Below are positions 56,426 through 63,855 of a stretch of 64,000 bases of DNA, in pieces. Within the stretch, counting starts at the first letter, position 1. Every line of letters begins with the position of its first letter. The position numbers and the translations under genes were made by a program. The notes beneath the pieces were generated by a model that worked only from the letters and a program-made list of their open reading frames with translations, was not told the DNA's origin and did no database searches. Source of the stretch: Paenibacillus selenitireducens (lineage in GTDB: Bacteria > Bacillota > Bacilli > Paenibacillales > Paenibacillaceae); contig NZ_MSZX01000004.1 of NCBI RefSeq assembly GCF_002021565.1, positions 186,027 to 250,026 of the forward strand, read 5' to 3'.

Positions 56426-56501
56426 GATCTGTTAGCTCAGCTGGGAGAGCACTATCTTGACAGGGTAGGGGTCAGTGGTTCGAGCCCACTACAGATCACC
56501 A
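56426..56501 (+). tRNA. tRNA-Val (GAC)
   Basis: 76-base cloverleaf with encoded CCA: acceptor GATCTGT/ACAGATC, D arm GCTC...GAGC, anticodon stem CTATC/GGTAG with loop TTGACAG, so anticodon GAC, and T arm AGTGG/CCACT. Confidence 0.96.
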
Positions 56502-56515
56502 TATAATGAACGCAA

Positions 56516-56543
56516 AAGTCCTTAGGAATAGGGGCTTTTTTTT
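56516..56543 (+). terminator. Terminator after tRNA-Val
   Basis: AAGTCCT with AGGGGCTT (two G-U pairs) around TAGGAAT, followed by eight T residues. The next 220 bases up to 56764 are AT-rich and show nothing I can name. Confidence 0.8.
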
Positions 56544-56764
56544 GTTTTTGATATGATATCTCAAAATGAGCAAGGATATTTATAATGATATTGTGGACGA
56601 ACTTTGTAGTAATTAAATTTATCTGCTGTATCTTTACTAACGTTTTTTAGAAATGTGTGCATAAATGTCTGCCGTTGTTTGATATTTTGAATGTCCAAGC
56701 CTCGAACTCCGTTAATATAAAGTTTTATATTTCATGAAAAAAAATTTGGAGGGTGACATGCAAA

Positions 56765-56856
56765 ATGAAAATTAAAAAGTTATCACTACATTAATGATCG
56801 TAGCAAGTATGTCTTTGACCCCCGATCAGTTCAGGGACCATCTTCTTGCTTCTTAG
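56765..56856 (+). pseudogene. Frameshifted remnant of a small exported protein
   Basis: GGAGGG at 56751-56756 precedes ATG 56765, which reads MKIKK and then leaves frame; one base later in frame the sequence continues VITTLMIVASMSLTPD to a stop at 56854-56856. Restoring one A in the run at 56774-56778 would give a normal signal peptide (basic start, hydrophobic core). The decay of a secreted peptide gene is inferred; the remainder is gone or never existed. Confidence 0.5.
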
Positions 56857-56925
56857 TACTTTTTATTAAAGTGTCTACAAAACGGGTTACAGTTCACACT
56901 CCGAGGCTCTTTATTCTGTTGTACA

Positions 56926-56967
56926 AATAAAAAAGCACAGTGCCACTAAAGTTGGCAACCGTGCTTT
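56926..56967 (-). terminator. Terminator of the YjcZ-type gene
   Basis: On the minus strand, AAAGCAC/GTGCTTT with inner pairs encloses an ACTTTAGT loop region and is followed by TTTTTTATTTG. It lies downstream of the minus-strand gene at 57048-57155. Confidence 0.75.
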
Positions 56968-57047
56968 AAAGGGGTAACTGTATGAGCTAGAGTTAATGCA
57001 AAGAATGTGTTTAGTGTGAAGGAACTAACTGTACTATATCGGCATGA

Positions 57048-57155
57048 TTAGATACCGAAACCGAAGCCACAACTGCAAGCAATAATCACTAACAAGATGA
57101 ACAATACAAGGATTGTACCTGTGCTTGTAAATAAACCTCCACGTAAATCGCCCAT
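57048..57155 (-). CDS. yjcZ: YjcZ family small sporulation membrane protein (35 residues)
   Basis: ATG at 57155 on the minus strand, behind AGGAGGTG. The product begins MGDLRGGLFTSTG, has one hydrophobic helix (TILVLFILLVIIACSC) and ends GFGFGI. This is the layout of the tiny YjcZ family of spore-associated membrane peptides in Bacilli (a short N-terminus and one helix with Cys/Gly/Phe near the end). It has a sigma-K-type promoter and its own terminator, so it is a complete single-gene unit. Confidence 0.82.
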   Translation of the reverse strand: MGDLRGGLFTSTGTILVLFILLVIIACSCGFGFGI

Positions 57156-57184
57156 TTCAACACCTCCTAATTTTGAGTACTCGT

Positions 57185-57213
57185 TATGTTATGAAGGCTG
57201 ATCTCACTTTGTT
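57185..57213 (-). promoter_or_regulatory. Sigma-K promoter of the YjcZ-type gene
   Basis: On the minus strand AACA (57213-57210), 16 bases, CATAACATA (57193-57185): a full match to the late mother-cell sigma-K pattern mACm-N16-CATAnnnTA. The start codon is 30 bases downstream of the -10, with room for the AGGAGGTG ribosome binding site. Confidence 0.75.
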
Positions 57214-57575
57214 TGGACGATTGTTACTGGTTATTTCACTATATTGGAATCAAGATAAATTAAATAATAAAGCGCTGGCTATCTCAAAAGCGATTTTATG
57301 TACAAAAAATGCATGGCTACTAAAGTAGAAATTCCATGCATTTTAAGGGGGATGATGGGAGTTATTTAACATATGTAATCGATTGATGAAATGACACAAG
57401 AATTTAGCTAAATTATCCAGTAATTCTAATCTTCTCTGATAAACCTGTAAACTTTCTGGGGCCTGCAGTAGCATACATTTTTCTTGTCGTTTTGTATGGT
57501 GAGCGTCAATTCCCTTCTAATGTCAATTATACTTTTACACAAGATATTTTGCGCTCTAGATCACTCACCTAAGGA
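57214..57575. other. AT-rich gap without recognisable genes
   Basis: Contains the hairpin at 57306-57344. Otherwise I see no coding sequence with a ribosome binding site, no tRNA and no repeat shared with the rest of the window. Confidence 0.5.
57306..57344. terminator. Hairpin with T-runs on both strands
   Basis: Perfect 11-bp stem AAAATGCATGG/CCATGCATTTT around a loop containing CTACTAAAGTAG. The loop core ACTAAAGT and the following AAGGGG are shared with the YjcZ terminator at 56926-56967. No gene clearly ends here; possibly a terminator left from a lost gene. Confidence 0.6.
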
Positions 57576-57647
57576 GTGAAATTAATGTATGATAAAGAAA
57601 TATATCATTTATTTGTTAACTATGAGTTTATAACTAGGGGGAACTGG

Positions 57648-57833
57648 ATGAAGAGTGTTAAAGTAATGCTGTTAGGAATTGCTTTGATTCTAATTGCTAT
57701 ATTTATTCAAGGAACTCAGACAAATATGATGTATGGTTTTGAGGTTATTATAGGAACTTTAATAATCCCTATACATAGGAGCGAAAATGAGAAATTTTAC
57801 GAAAGACACTGCAAAAAAAATATTAGCGAATGA
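57648..57833 (+). CDS. Small membrane protein, possibly frameshifted at its end
   Basis: 61 residues from ATG 57648, behind AGGGGG. One or two hydrophobic stretches (VMLLGIALILIAIFI and YGFEVIIGTLIIPI) followed by a highly charged end (HRSENEKFYERHCKKNISE) that overlaps the next gene by 47 bases in another frame. That large overlap and the abrupt change suggest the true end was lost by frameshift. The frame opens further back at 57576, without a binding site. Family not recognised. Confidence 0.45.
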   Translation: MKSVKVMLLGIALILIAIFIQGTQTNMMYGFEVIIGTLIIPIHRSENEKFYERHCKKNISE

Positions 57834-58731
57834 AATTAGTGTGGAGGCATTATTGCAACTGTACCCGGAGTATAAAGACGAGGTATTAAAAGAACTTCGC
57901 GCATTAAAGAACACACATGAGTCGAATTTAATTGATGCTATAATTAATAAATATACGGCGAGCGCCAAAAACGCGGGTAACAAAATTTCTAAGAGCGGTT
58001 TAAACGAAAAAACAGTAAGTACATTTCTACCTGAAATAATCAAGGCCCGCTTTGCTATCTATCTGTTGGAGCAGTTAAATGTTGCTGTTTCCTCAAAAGA
58101 ACCCACAAAAAATGTGCGATTTAATCTTTGGGATGGTACAATATTGCAAAAACTATTATTTAAGCAAGGTTTCGAAAGGAAGCCGGTGTCCCTAGGGCTG
58201 TTCAAGTTCTTTTGGAGATTTATTGTAAATAAACAAATATTAATGCCGCTTGTCAATAAAAAGGGGATATACTGTTTTTACTCAAAAGCTTTAATTAAGG
58301 AGCTCTCAAGTTTGATCGGGGATAAAAAGTGCCTCGAAATAGCAGCTGGAGATGGTACGTTGACTAGATTTTTGAAGGGGGAACAGATGAACTGTCTTGC
58401 TACAGATGATTATAGTTGGGAGCATTATATCAAGTATCCCGGCTTTGTGGAAAAAGCGGATGCAAAAAACGCTCTTCATAAGTATAACCCTGAAGTCGTC
58501 CTGTGTTCTTGGCCTGTCCCCAAAAATTCATATGAAAAACATGTTTTTAAAACAAACTCTGTTGATTTATATATCGTGATCGGTACAAAGAACCCCGCAA
58601 TTACGGGAGATTTTGATACTTACAATAGCGTTGACAAGTTTACAATGGAAATCAACGACCGATTGTCTTCACTCTTATTACCACCATCAGAGGATAATGC
58701 TGTTTATATTTTCAGGCGAGTCAAACAATAA
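57787..58731 (+). CDS. Putative SAM-dependent methyltransferase
   Basis: 314-residue protein. Residues 1-170 are a Lys-rich helical region of unknown type. The C-terminal part contains a class I SAM-binding motif, CLEIAAGDGTLTRFL (about 179-193), then an acidic residue after CLATDDYSW and the LCSWPVPKNSYE segment. The substrate is unknown. It is clearly more AT-rich than the housekeeping genes, in line with acquired DNA. The ribosome binding site (CATAGGAGCG) precedes ATG 57787. Confidence 0.6.
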   Translation: MRNFTKDTAKKILANEISVEALLQLYPEYKDEVLKELRALKNTHESNLIDAIINKYTASAKNAGNKISKSGLNEKTVSTFLPEIIKARFAIYLLEQLNVAVSSKEPTKNVRFNLWDGTILQKLLFKQGFERKPVSLGLFKFFWRFIVNKQILMPLVNKKGIYCFYSKALIKELSSLIGDKKCLEIAAGDGTLTRFLKGEQMNCLATDDYSWEHYIKYPGFVEKADAKNALHKYNPEVVLCSWPVPKNSYEKHVFKTNSVDLYIVIGTKNPAITGDFDTYNSVDKFTMEINDRLSSLLLPPSEDNAVYIFRRVKQ

Positions 58732-58810
58732 TTGTTATAACGTCCTATTTACCAAGAGGAATATCATTTTTTTATCTGAAAAACACGGACTAGAATAAGG
58801 AGCTAACAAC

Positions 58811-59152
58811 ATGAATATTAACAATACATTTGAAGTTTCAAAGAAAATTACCGCATTGGCAGATAAGTATAATGAACTAAGTACGAAAGCATCCGATGAA
58901 GTGCTGAAAAATGTGTATGCTGAAATGACTTTTCAATTAGATGAGATATACGCTGAACTACTTCAGATTTCAAATCATTATCCAGATGATAAAAATGAGA
59001 AAATAGTTACGATTAAAAAATCAATTGACGGGCTATCCTCGGATAGCGAACTTACATTACTTCATGAATATGAGCATGAAAATTTGGCTCTCGTTGAAGA
59101 TACGAGCATGGAAGTATATTTAGTGCCCTTAGATGTTTTGAAACAAGAATAA
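58811..59152 (+). CDS. Hypothetical protein (113 residues)
   Basis: ATG 58811 follows AAGGAGCTAAC. The product is acidic and largely helical (TFEVSKKITALADKYNEL, then VYAEMTFQLDEIYAELLQI), with no signal peptide or membrane segment. Family not recognised. Its AT-rich composition matches the methyltransferase gene 79 bases upstream. Confidence 0.6.
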   Translation: MNINNTFEVSKKITALADKYNELSTKASDEVLKNVYAEMTFQLDEIYAELLQISNHYPDDKNEKIVTIKKSIDGLSSDSELTLLHEYEHENLALVEDTSMEVYLVPLDVLKQE

Positions 59153-59212
59153 GTCTAGGACCTGTTATTGTACGGGGTTTTGGGTTTGATGAAAATCATG
59201 TATGTCGTAGAA

Positions 59213-59254
59213 AAAGCAAGCATCCAAATCAATGAATGATGGATGCTTGTTTGT
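59213..59254. terminator. Bidirectional terminator
   Basis: CAAGCATCC/GGATGCTTG stem with a 15-base loop, T-rich to the right on the plus strand and T-rich on the minus strand as well. It separates the hypothetical gene at 58811 from the convergent cat gene. Confidence 0.85.
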
Positions 59255-59295
59255 TGTGGTCTAAATTCCACTATAGAATGTTCATCAAGTTATGC

Positions 59296-59946
59296 TTATG
59301 ACAGCCACTTATGACAATCATCAGCAAGCTGCTGCATCTCTTGTATAAATAAACTAGCGTGATACCCGTCACAAACTGCGTGATGCACTTGGATCGATAT
59401 AGGTAACAAGGTTTTATTCTCTTCCTTAACATATCTCCCGCCTGTAACTATGGGTAATAGGTAATCGCCACCGTTATGGATATTGAGGTTAAAGCCATTA
59501 AAGCTAACCCAAGGAAGACACGATATAGGAAAAGAGTTCGGGGGTACTTTTTCTTTCGTGAAAAGACCTTTCATATCAGCATAATGCTTCATATCTTCTC
59601 GAACGTATCGATAAAAGATATGAAATTCTTCCGAGAACTCCGTCCATATACTTGAAAATGACTTGTCATCCGGATGGAAGATTGTGTAACTTGGAATCAT
59701 TTGCTCCCAGTAACCTAAAACCCCTTCATCGTTAAAGCAAGTTCTGAACGCTGGATGCGCATTTATAGTTTTGCTGACCATGTAAATAAAAGTAGGATAA
59801 AACTTCATCCCTTTATGTTGAATTTGTTCTATTAACGCCGTGATATCTATATTTGCTGTCACACTAAAAGTGCACTTTAGATTGAAATAATGTTCAAAAT
59901 AGGGTTTTCGAGCCCAATTTTCTTTATCAATACGATGAAATATCAT
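59296..59946 (-). CDS. cat: Chloramphenicol acetyltransferase, type A
   Basis: 216-residue trimeric acyltransferase inactivating chloramphenicol by 3-O-acetylation with acetyl-CoA. The catalytic histidine motif HHAVCDGYH starts at 188, and CLPWVSFNGFNLN and MIFHRIDKENWARKPYFEHY (first residues) are classical. Full length for the family, no damaged motif. AGGAGG precedes the ATG and is covered by an inverted repeat in the leader. It lies 3' of the cyclase gene on the same strand and I see no clear promoter between them. Confidence 0.93.
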   Translation of the reverse strand: MIFHRIDKENWARKPYFEHYFNLKCTFSVTANIDITALIEQIQHKGMKFYPTFIYMVSKTINAHPAFRTCFNDEGVLGYWEQMIPSYTIFHPDDKSFSSIWTEFSEEFHIFYRYVREDMKHYADMKGLFTKEKVPPNSFPISCLPWVSFNGFNLNIHNGGDYLLPIVTGGRYVKEENKTLLPISIQVHHAVCDGYHASLFIQEMQQLADDCHKWLS

Positions 59947-59954
59947 GTAATTAT

Positions 59955-60019
59955 CCTCCTAAAATGAAATCTACACTCTAGGAGGTTCATCGATTGTTTT
60001 CACCAAATTACTCACCTCT
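59955..60019 (-). promoter_or_regulatory. Translational attenuator of cat
   Basis: The minus-strand leader holds its own ribosome binding site (GAGGTGAG, 60011-60018), a short leader frame, and an inverted repeat: CCTCCTA (59985-59979) pairs with TAGGAGG (59961-59955), and G-U/A-U pairs extend it. The right arm is the cat ribosome binding site, so cat translation is blocked unless a ribosome stalls in the leader. This is the known induction mechanism of cat-86 and related genes. Confidence 0.82.
59971..60006 (-). CDS. cat leader peptide
   Basis: TTG GTG AAA ACA ATC GAT GAA CCT CCT AGA GTG then TAG: MVKTIDEPPRV (or MKTIDEPPRV from the GTG). The beginning resembles the cat-86 leader MVKTDKISS, whose first residues stall the ribosome with chloramphenicol. 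The left arm of the attenuator stem starts at codon 8 from the TTG (codon 7 from the GTG), just ahead of a ribosome stalled near codon 6. Confidence 0.75.
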   Translation of the reverse strand: MVKTIDEPPRV

Positions 60020-60048
60020 TTAGTACGATTTGACGGCCACAGAATATA

Positions 60049-60909
60049 TCAACAAATCGCGATCGGATGTACAATCGACGCTGTTGCCCCTTTTAATTTA
60101 AGCGGCGTCACGATGATAACAAATTCATAAACCTCATCCTGTGCCAGCTGTTCAAAGTTCAGGCATTCCATAATAGGCACCCCTTGATCCACCAACAAAT
60201 AAATATGGACGTCATGCTTCGGTGATGGAAGGACCTCAAACGCAGAAGTGTCACTTCCGACAACGATGGCTCCTTGTTCAACCAGATATTGTGCAGCCTG
60301 CAGATTGACGCCGGCATGCCTGGTTAGAAAGCGTTCGTTTTCTTTTTTCCAATATTGTGAGAAGCCTGTACGTGTAAAGACGCAAGTTCCAGTTGTTATG
60401 TTTACTCCTTGTTTCTCTTCACAAAGCTTAAGATCTTCGATCGTAATGGCATAACTATCCTCTAAAATATCTACCCCAAGGGCCCGAGGCACATCCAAAA
60501 GAATACCCTTCGCGATAATCGGAGGCATTTGCTCGATGCTCCACGTGGCTATCCCTTCATGATTTTCGGCATCTGAAACGGTCTCCCCACCGTAGAAATA
60601 TCTTTCGTCACCAACTCGCTTACTAAAGTGGCACAAAGCATCAATGTGCGTTCCGGTATGCTGCCCCATCATCGTAAACTCGGAGGCAAACCCTGCCGAA
60701 CCTTCCAACATGCCTTCAGAGTCAAAGTGACGGATATACGGCATGCTTTTAAAGGGCGCGTGCCCTGCAAAAACCGGTATCCCAGGTTCCAGCACATGTT
60801 GAAGACTATACACTTTGCCACTACGGATCATGGAGAGCAATTCGGGCGTAAATTGCGGCTCGGGCAGCTTTCCATAAGGTTTTGCTGTAGATTGTAGATC
60901 ATTTGTCAT
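60049..60909 (-). CDS. Cyclase family protein (kynurenine formamidase-like)
   Basis: 286-residue metal-dependent hydrolase of the cyclase family (Pfam PF04199 type). The hallmark HTGTHIDALCHF (about 84-95) supplies metal ligands, and VVGSDTSAFEVLP is also conserved. Members hydrolyse N-formylkynurenine, isatin or similar cyclic amides; the substrate here is not predictable. ATG 60909 follows GGTGATAGG. It is divergent from the alpha/beta hydrolase gene. Confidence 0.85.
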   Translation of the reverse strand: MTNDLQSTAKPYGKLPEPQFTPELLSMIRSGKVYSLQHVLEPGIPVFAGHAPFKSMPYIRHFDSEGMLEGSAGFASEFTMMGQHTGTHIDALCHFSKRVGDERYFYGGETVSDAENHEGIATWSIEQMPPIIAKGILLDVPRALGVDILEDSYAITIEDLKLCEEKQGVNITTGTCVFTRTGFSQYWKKENERFLTRHAGVNLQAAQYLVEQGAIVVGSDTSAFEVLPSPKHDVHIYLLVDQGVPIMECLNFEQLAQDEVYEFVIIVTPLKLKGATASIVHPIAIC

Positions 60910-60959
60910 GTCCTATCACCAGCTTTCTGAGTTTGACCAGAATGAATTCCCCGCGTAAA

Positions 60960-60988
60960 TTTCATCATAATTTCTAGATGATATGAAA
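60960..60988. promoter_or_regulatory. Imperfect palindrome between divergent genes
   Basis: TTTCATCAT (60960-60968) and ATGATATGAAA (60978-60988) are inverted repeats apart from two extra bases. The position between the divergent cyclase and hydrolase genes would suit an operator. No regulator gene is adjacent. Confidence 0.3.
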
Positions 60989-61172
60989 GCTAGGGAAAAT
61001 ATAGATATATTCATTTTTCATCCTGTTTCTGTATAAAGGAAAAGCGTATAAATCGAACTTTTAGAATCTGTATTTTGAAGATTTCTACTTTAAGTCTATT
61101 GTTATTTAACACTTATTGGAAGATGATGTTATTATTGAAATGATGTCAAACAACATAAAGGGGGGCTATCCG

Positions 61173-62057
61173 ATGCCTAAAGTCTTTAAAAGTGAGGCAA
61201 AGCAAAAGGCAGTATATGAATCCTATGATCATATCCTAGCTGAGTGGGATGTAGCTTATGAAGAACTAGTTATAGAAGGCACTTATGGAAAAACACATCT
61301 GATCAAAACCGGTAATCCAGACCATATACCTGTACTTTTGTTTCACGGCGTGGGCGACAATTCAGCTATGATGTGGATATATAATATAAAGGATCTATCA
61401 AAAGAGTTCTATGTGATCGCAGTCGATGCGATCGGCGGAGCGGGTAAAAGTCAGCCAAATGAAAATTACTCAAAAGGCTTTGATCAAGTGATCTGGATGG
61501 AAGAGTTGCTTGATACGCTCAACATAGATAAAGTGTACGCGATTGGTGTTTCTTACGGATGTTATTTAGTGCAGCTATTCAAATGTAAATTGCCTAACCG
61601 ATTTGAGAAAATTGTTGGACTTGCTGGGGGCCCATCTGTTGAAGGATACAAAACAAATAATTTGAGAAAAATGCTGATATTTTTGCCAGAAGCGTTATTC
61701 CCGACCCCCAAAAATGTAGTAAAACTTTTAAAAAAATTATCAGGTGATGATGGGGTTTCATTCATTCGTAAACCTGCTCTTGTAGCACATTGGCATATTT
61801 TATTGAAGTCATTTCGTAACGCTTCTATGATGGTACATAAAACATCTTCCATAAGTAAATCCGACTTCAAAATATCTAGAGAAGAAGGACTATTTATGCT
61901 GGGTGATCAGGACAGACTTTCTTATTACCCGGAATCGATAGAAGCATTTGAAGAATTGAAGTTAAATTATATGGTCATACCGGGCGCAGGACATTCCATA
62001 AATCATGAACAACCTGCGTTGATCAATTCAGAAATCGTTCGCTTCCTGACGCAGTAA
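61173..62057 (+). CDS. Alpha/beta hydrolase
   Basis: 294-residue alpha/beta-fold hydrolase. Oxyanion region LLFHGVGDN, nucleophile in GVSYG (Ser in GxSxG), acid likely Asp in MLGDQDRLSY and base His in PGAGHSIN complete a catalytic triad. Substrate unknown; esterase or lipase-like activity is typical. ATG 61173 follows AAAGGGGGG by 8 bases; the frame extends back to 61116 without a binding site. Confidence 0.88.
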   Translation: MPKVFKSEAKQKAVYESYDHILAEWDVAYEELVIEGTYGKTHLIKTGNPDHIPVLLFHGVGDNSAMMWIYNIKDLSKEFYVIAVDAIGGAGKSQPNENYSKGFDQVIWMEELLDTLNIDKVYAIGVSYGCYLVQLFKCKLPNRFEKIVGLAGGPSVEGYKTNNLRKMLIFLPEALFPTPKNVVKLLKKLSGDDGVSFIRKPALVAHWHILLKSFRNASMMVHKTSSISKSDFKISREEGLFMLGDQDRLSYYPESIEAFEELKLNYMVIPGAGHSINHEQPALINSEIVRFLTQ

Positions 62058-62069
62058 GTGGGGCATTCA

Positions 62070-62396
62070 TTACTGGCCTTTTTCCTCTTCTGAGGTGTTC
62101 CCTATTTTGTATCCACGCAGTGAACTCAGACTGGCTTTAGAGTTACCGAGCGATACAGGCGGGGAAGAGTCACTGGGCGTTCTCCGAAGAAGCTCATGTA
62201 AGTACATTTGATTGCACTCAACGGTCTCAAGAATCATCCCCAATGCGATAAATACGATGCCAGAAATCACGCCGCTTCCCCACCAAGCTAACATGACAAA
62301 GAAACGAAACCCTTGGTCTAAGAACCCATAGATGATACCGAGTATAATTCCAAATACGATTGCAGCTCCACCTATATAATGAAGTAGCTTTGCCAT
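62070..62396 (-). CDS. Hypothetical membrane protein (108 residues)
   Basis: ATG 62396 on the minus strand after AGGAGGTCTGTT. Two hydrophobic helices (YIGGAAIVFGIILGIIYGF and a second around GVISGIVFIALGMIL) are followed by a polar, Ser-rich tail. The longer frame to 62495 would overlap the divergent gene start and is rejected. Family not recognised. Confidence 0.7.
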   Translation of the reverse strand: MAKLLHYIGGAAIVFGIILGIIYGFLDQGFRFFVMLAWWGSGVISGIVFIALGMILETVECNQMYLHELLRRTPSDSSPPVSLGNSKASLSSLRGYKIGNTSEEEKGQ

Positions 62397-62474
62397 AACA
62401 GACCTCCTAGGATTTGGATTTATTCTTATTGTACATGATACAATGAGTAAAACAATCATAAAGGTGATGTGCAA

Positions 62475-62909
62475 ATGATATTGAGAACCTATCAAGAAAA
62501 TGACTTGGATCGTATGGTAGATATTTGGCTAGAGGGCTCCCTTCAGGCTCATGATTTCATTGATAAAGCGTATTGGGAGTCCAACCAACAAGAAATGAAA
62601 AATGTTTATCTTCCCATGTCGGAAGCCTATGTCATTGAAGAGGCAGGAAGCATTGCAGGCTTTGTCGCTGTTGTAGATCATTATTTGGCAGCGTTGTTCG
62701 TAGACCCTAAGGTGCAAGGGAAAGGATATGGGAAGAAGCTTCTGGACCACGTGAAAGAGCGGCGGGACATATTGGAATTAAAAGTGTATCAAGAGAACGA
62801 AAAAGCGGTCCGCTTCTATCAAGCGCAGGGATTTACAATTACTGAAGAGCTTGTAGATGAACATACGGCTGCGAAAGAATATGTTATGACTTGGCGGATT
62901 ATGGACTAG
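62475..62909 (+). CDS. GNAT family N-acetyltransferase
   Basis: 144-residue acetyltransferase. The acetyl-CoA loop is VQGKGYGKKLL (about 81-91); LEGSLQAHDFI and the ending AVRFYQAQGFTI follow the YjaB-like GNAT layout. Substrate unknown. ATG 62475 follows AAGGTGATG; GTG 62469 overlaps that site. Confidence 0.88.
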   Translation: MILRTYQENDLDRMVDIWLEGSLQAHDFIDKAYWESNQQEMKNVYLPMSEAYVIEEAGSIAGFVAVVDHYLAALFVDPKVQGKGYGKKLLDHVKERRDILELKVYQENEKAVRFYQAQGFTITEELVDEHTAAKEYVMTWRIMD

Positions 62910-62935
62910 CGAATGGATAAAAGATTTGAAAGAGT

Positions 62936-62960
62936 AAGAGAGTCGAGGTTTGACTCTCTT
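62936..62960. terminator. Hairpin between convergent genes
   Basis: Perfect 9-bp stem AAGAGAGTC/GACTCTCTT with a GAGGTTT loop between the GNAT gene and the convergent YHYH gene. No good T tract on either strand, so a weak terminator at most. Confidence 0.5.
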
Positions 62961-62969
62961 AGGTCAACG

Positions 62970-63593
62970 TTAATATGTAATGTGTAATGAGTTCATATTT
63001 TGATCAAATACAATACTAGCTCCAAGTCCTTTTGCTAGAACCTGCACAGGCACATAAGTAACATCTTTAATGATTTTCGGTGCTGCATTCATTGTTTCAG
63101 ATATCCCATCATAAAATACTTTTTTGCTTCCAAGCGTCAAAGTGACTTTCCGCAGATCTTTGGTAATGGTGATCGTTCCATGATCCTTGTCCCAATCAAT
63201 CGTTGCGCCCATGCCTTCGGCAATTTCGCGAAGAGGAACCAGATTTGTATTTTGATAAATGACGGGTTTACTGCTGAAGTTGATCTGATTATCGTTCACA
63301 TAAACGGATAGAGTAGATTGCTGATAAGTTGGTGTCGATGGTTTCGGCGCAGCCTTTTTTGTAGTTGAAGACTTTGGTGTTATTTTGCTGCTGGATGTGG
63401 ATCGGTTGGAAGAGGATGCTCCCCCGCCATTATGATAGTGGTACTCCCCGTACTCAAGCCCCCATTTTTCGCAATTCGTTCTACAAGTATGCCCGCCTTT
63501 TGAATCTGTTCGCCCAGGATGAGCCAATGCTGCACTTGAATTACCTATGATTAAGAATAGTGCTAGAGAACCAACTAAGATTTTTTTGTTCAT
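62970..63593 (-). CDS. Secreted YHYH / copper-amine-oxidase-N domain protein
   Basis: 207-residue exported protein. Signal peptide ending ALAHPG; a YHYH segment with paired Cys (HTCRTNCEKWGLEYGEYHYH, 36-55); a Ser/Thr/Lys/Pro linker (about 58-92); and a C-terminal copper amine oxidase N-terminal (stalk) domain (YQNTNLVPLREIAEGMGATI, then TYVPVQVLAKGLGASI). The stalk domain is very frequent in Paenibacillus secreted proteins and is non-catalytic. The Cys/His-rich part may bind metal. ATG 63593 follows AAAGGAGCAGC. Confidence 0.85.
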   Translation of the reverse strand: MNKKILVGSLALFLIIGNSSAALAHPGRTDSKGGHTCRTNCEKWGLEYGEYHYHNGGGASSSNRSTSSSKITPKSSTTKKAAPKPSTPTYQQSTLSVYVNDNQINFSSKPVIYQNTNLVPLREIAEGMGATIDWDKDHGTITITKDLRKVTLTLGSKKVFYDGISETMNAAPKIIKDVTYVPVQVLAKGLGASIVFDQNMNSLHITY

Positions 63594-63628
63594 TTTGCTG
63601 CTGCTCCTTTAGTAATATTTCCCTAGTT

Positions 63629-63638
63629 ATTATAGCAC
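63629..63638 (-). promoter_or_regulatory. Extended -10 promoter of the YHYH gene
   Basis: Minus strand GTGCTATAAT: perfect TATAAT with a TG extension, 36 bases before the start codon. No good -35 is visible. The remaining 250 bases to the right show no gene. Confidence 0.5.
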
Positions 63639-63855
63639 GTATTTATGTAACAGAGGCTAGGTTTATAACAGATCATTGAATTCTGTACGGCATTGTGCAC
63701 CGATCTACTGCTTCCATGCAACCTTTTTCCCTCTTTCCTCGTTACATGTATTGGAAGAGTCTATGGAGTTCATCCTCATTATCGTACTTCTGTTGTTTTC
63801 GATTTACATTCATTCCGAATATGGTTTCGCTGTGAGCTTTCCGATGAAGAATCCC

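Noticed and set aside
56857-56920. Insertion sequence end after the broken signal-peptide gene
   Set aside because: The text has a vague resemblance to transposon ends but no inverted repeats, target duplication or transposase fragment can be shown.
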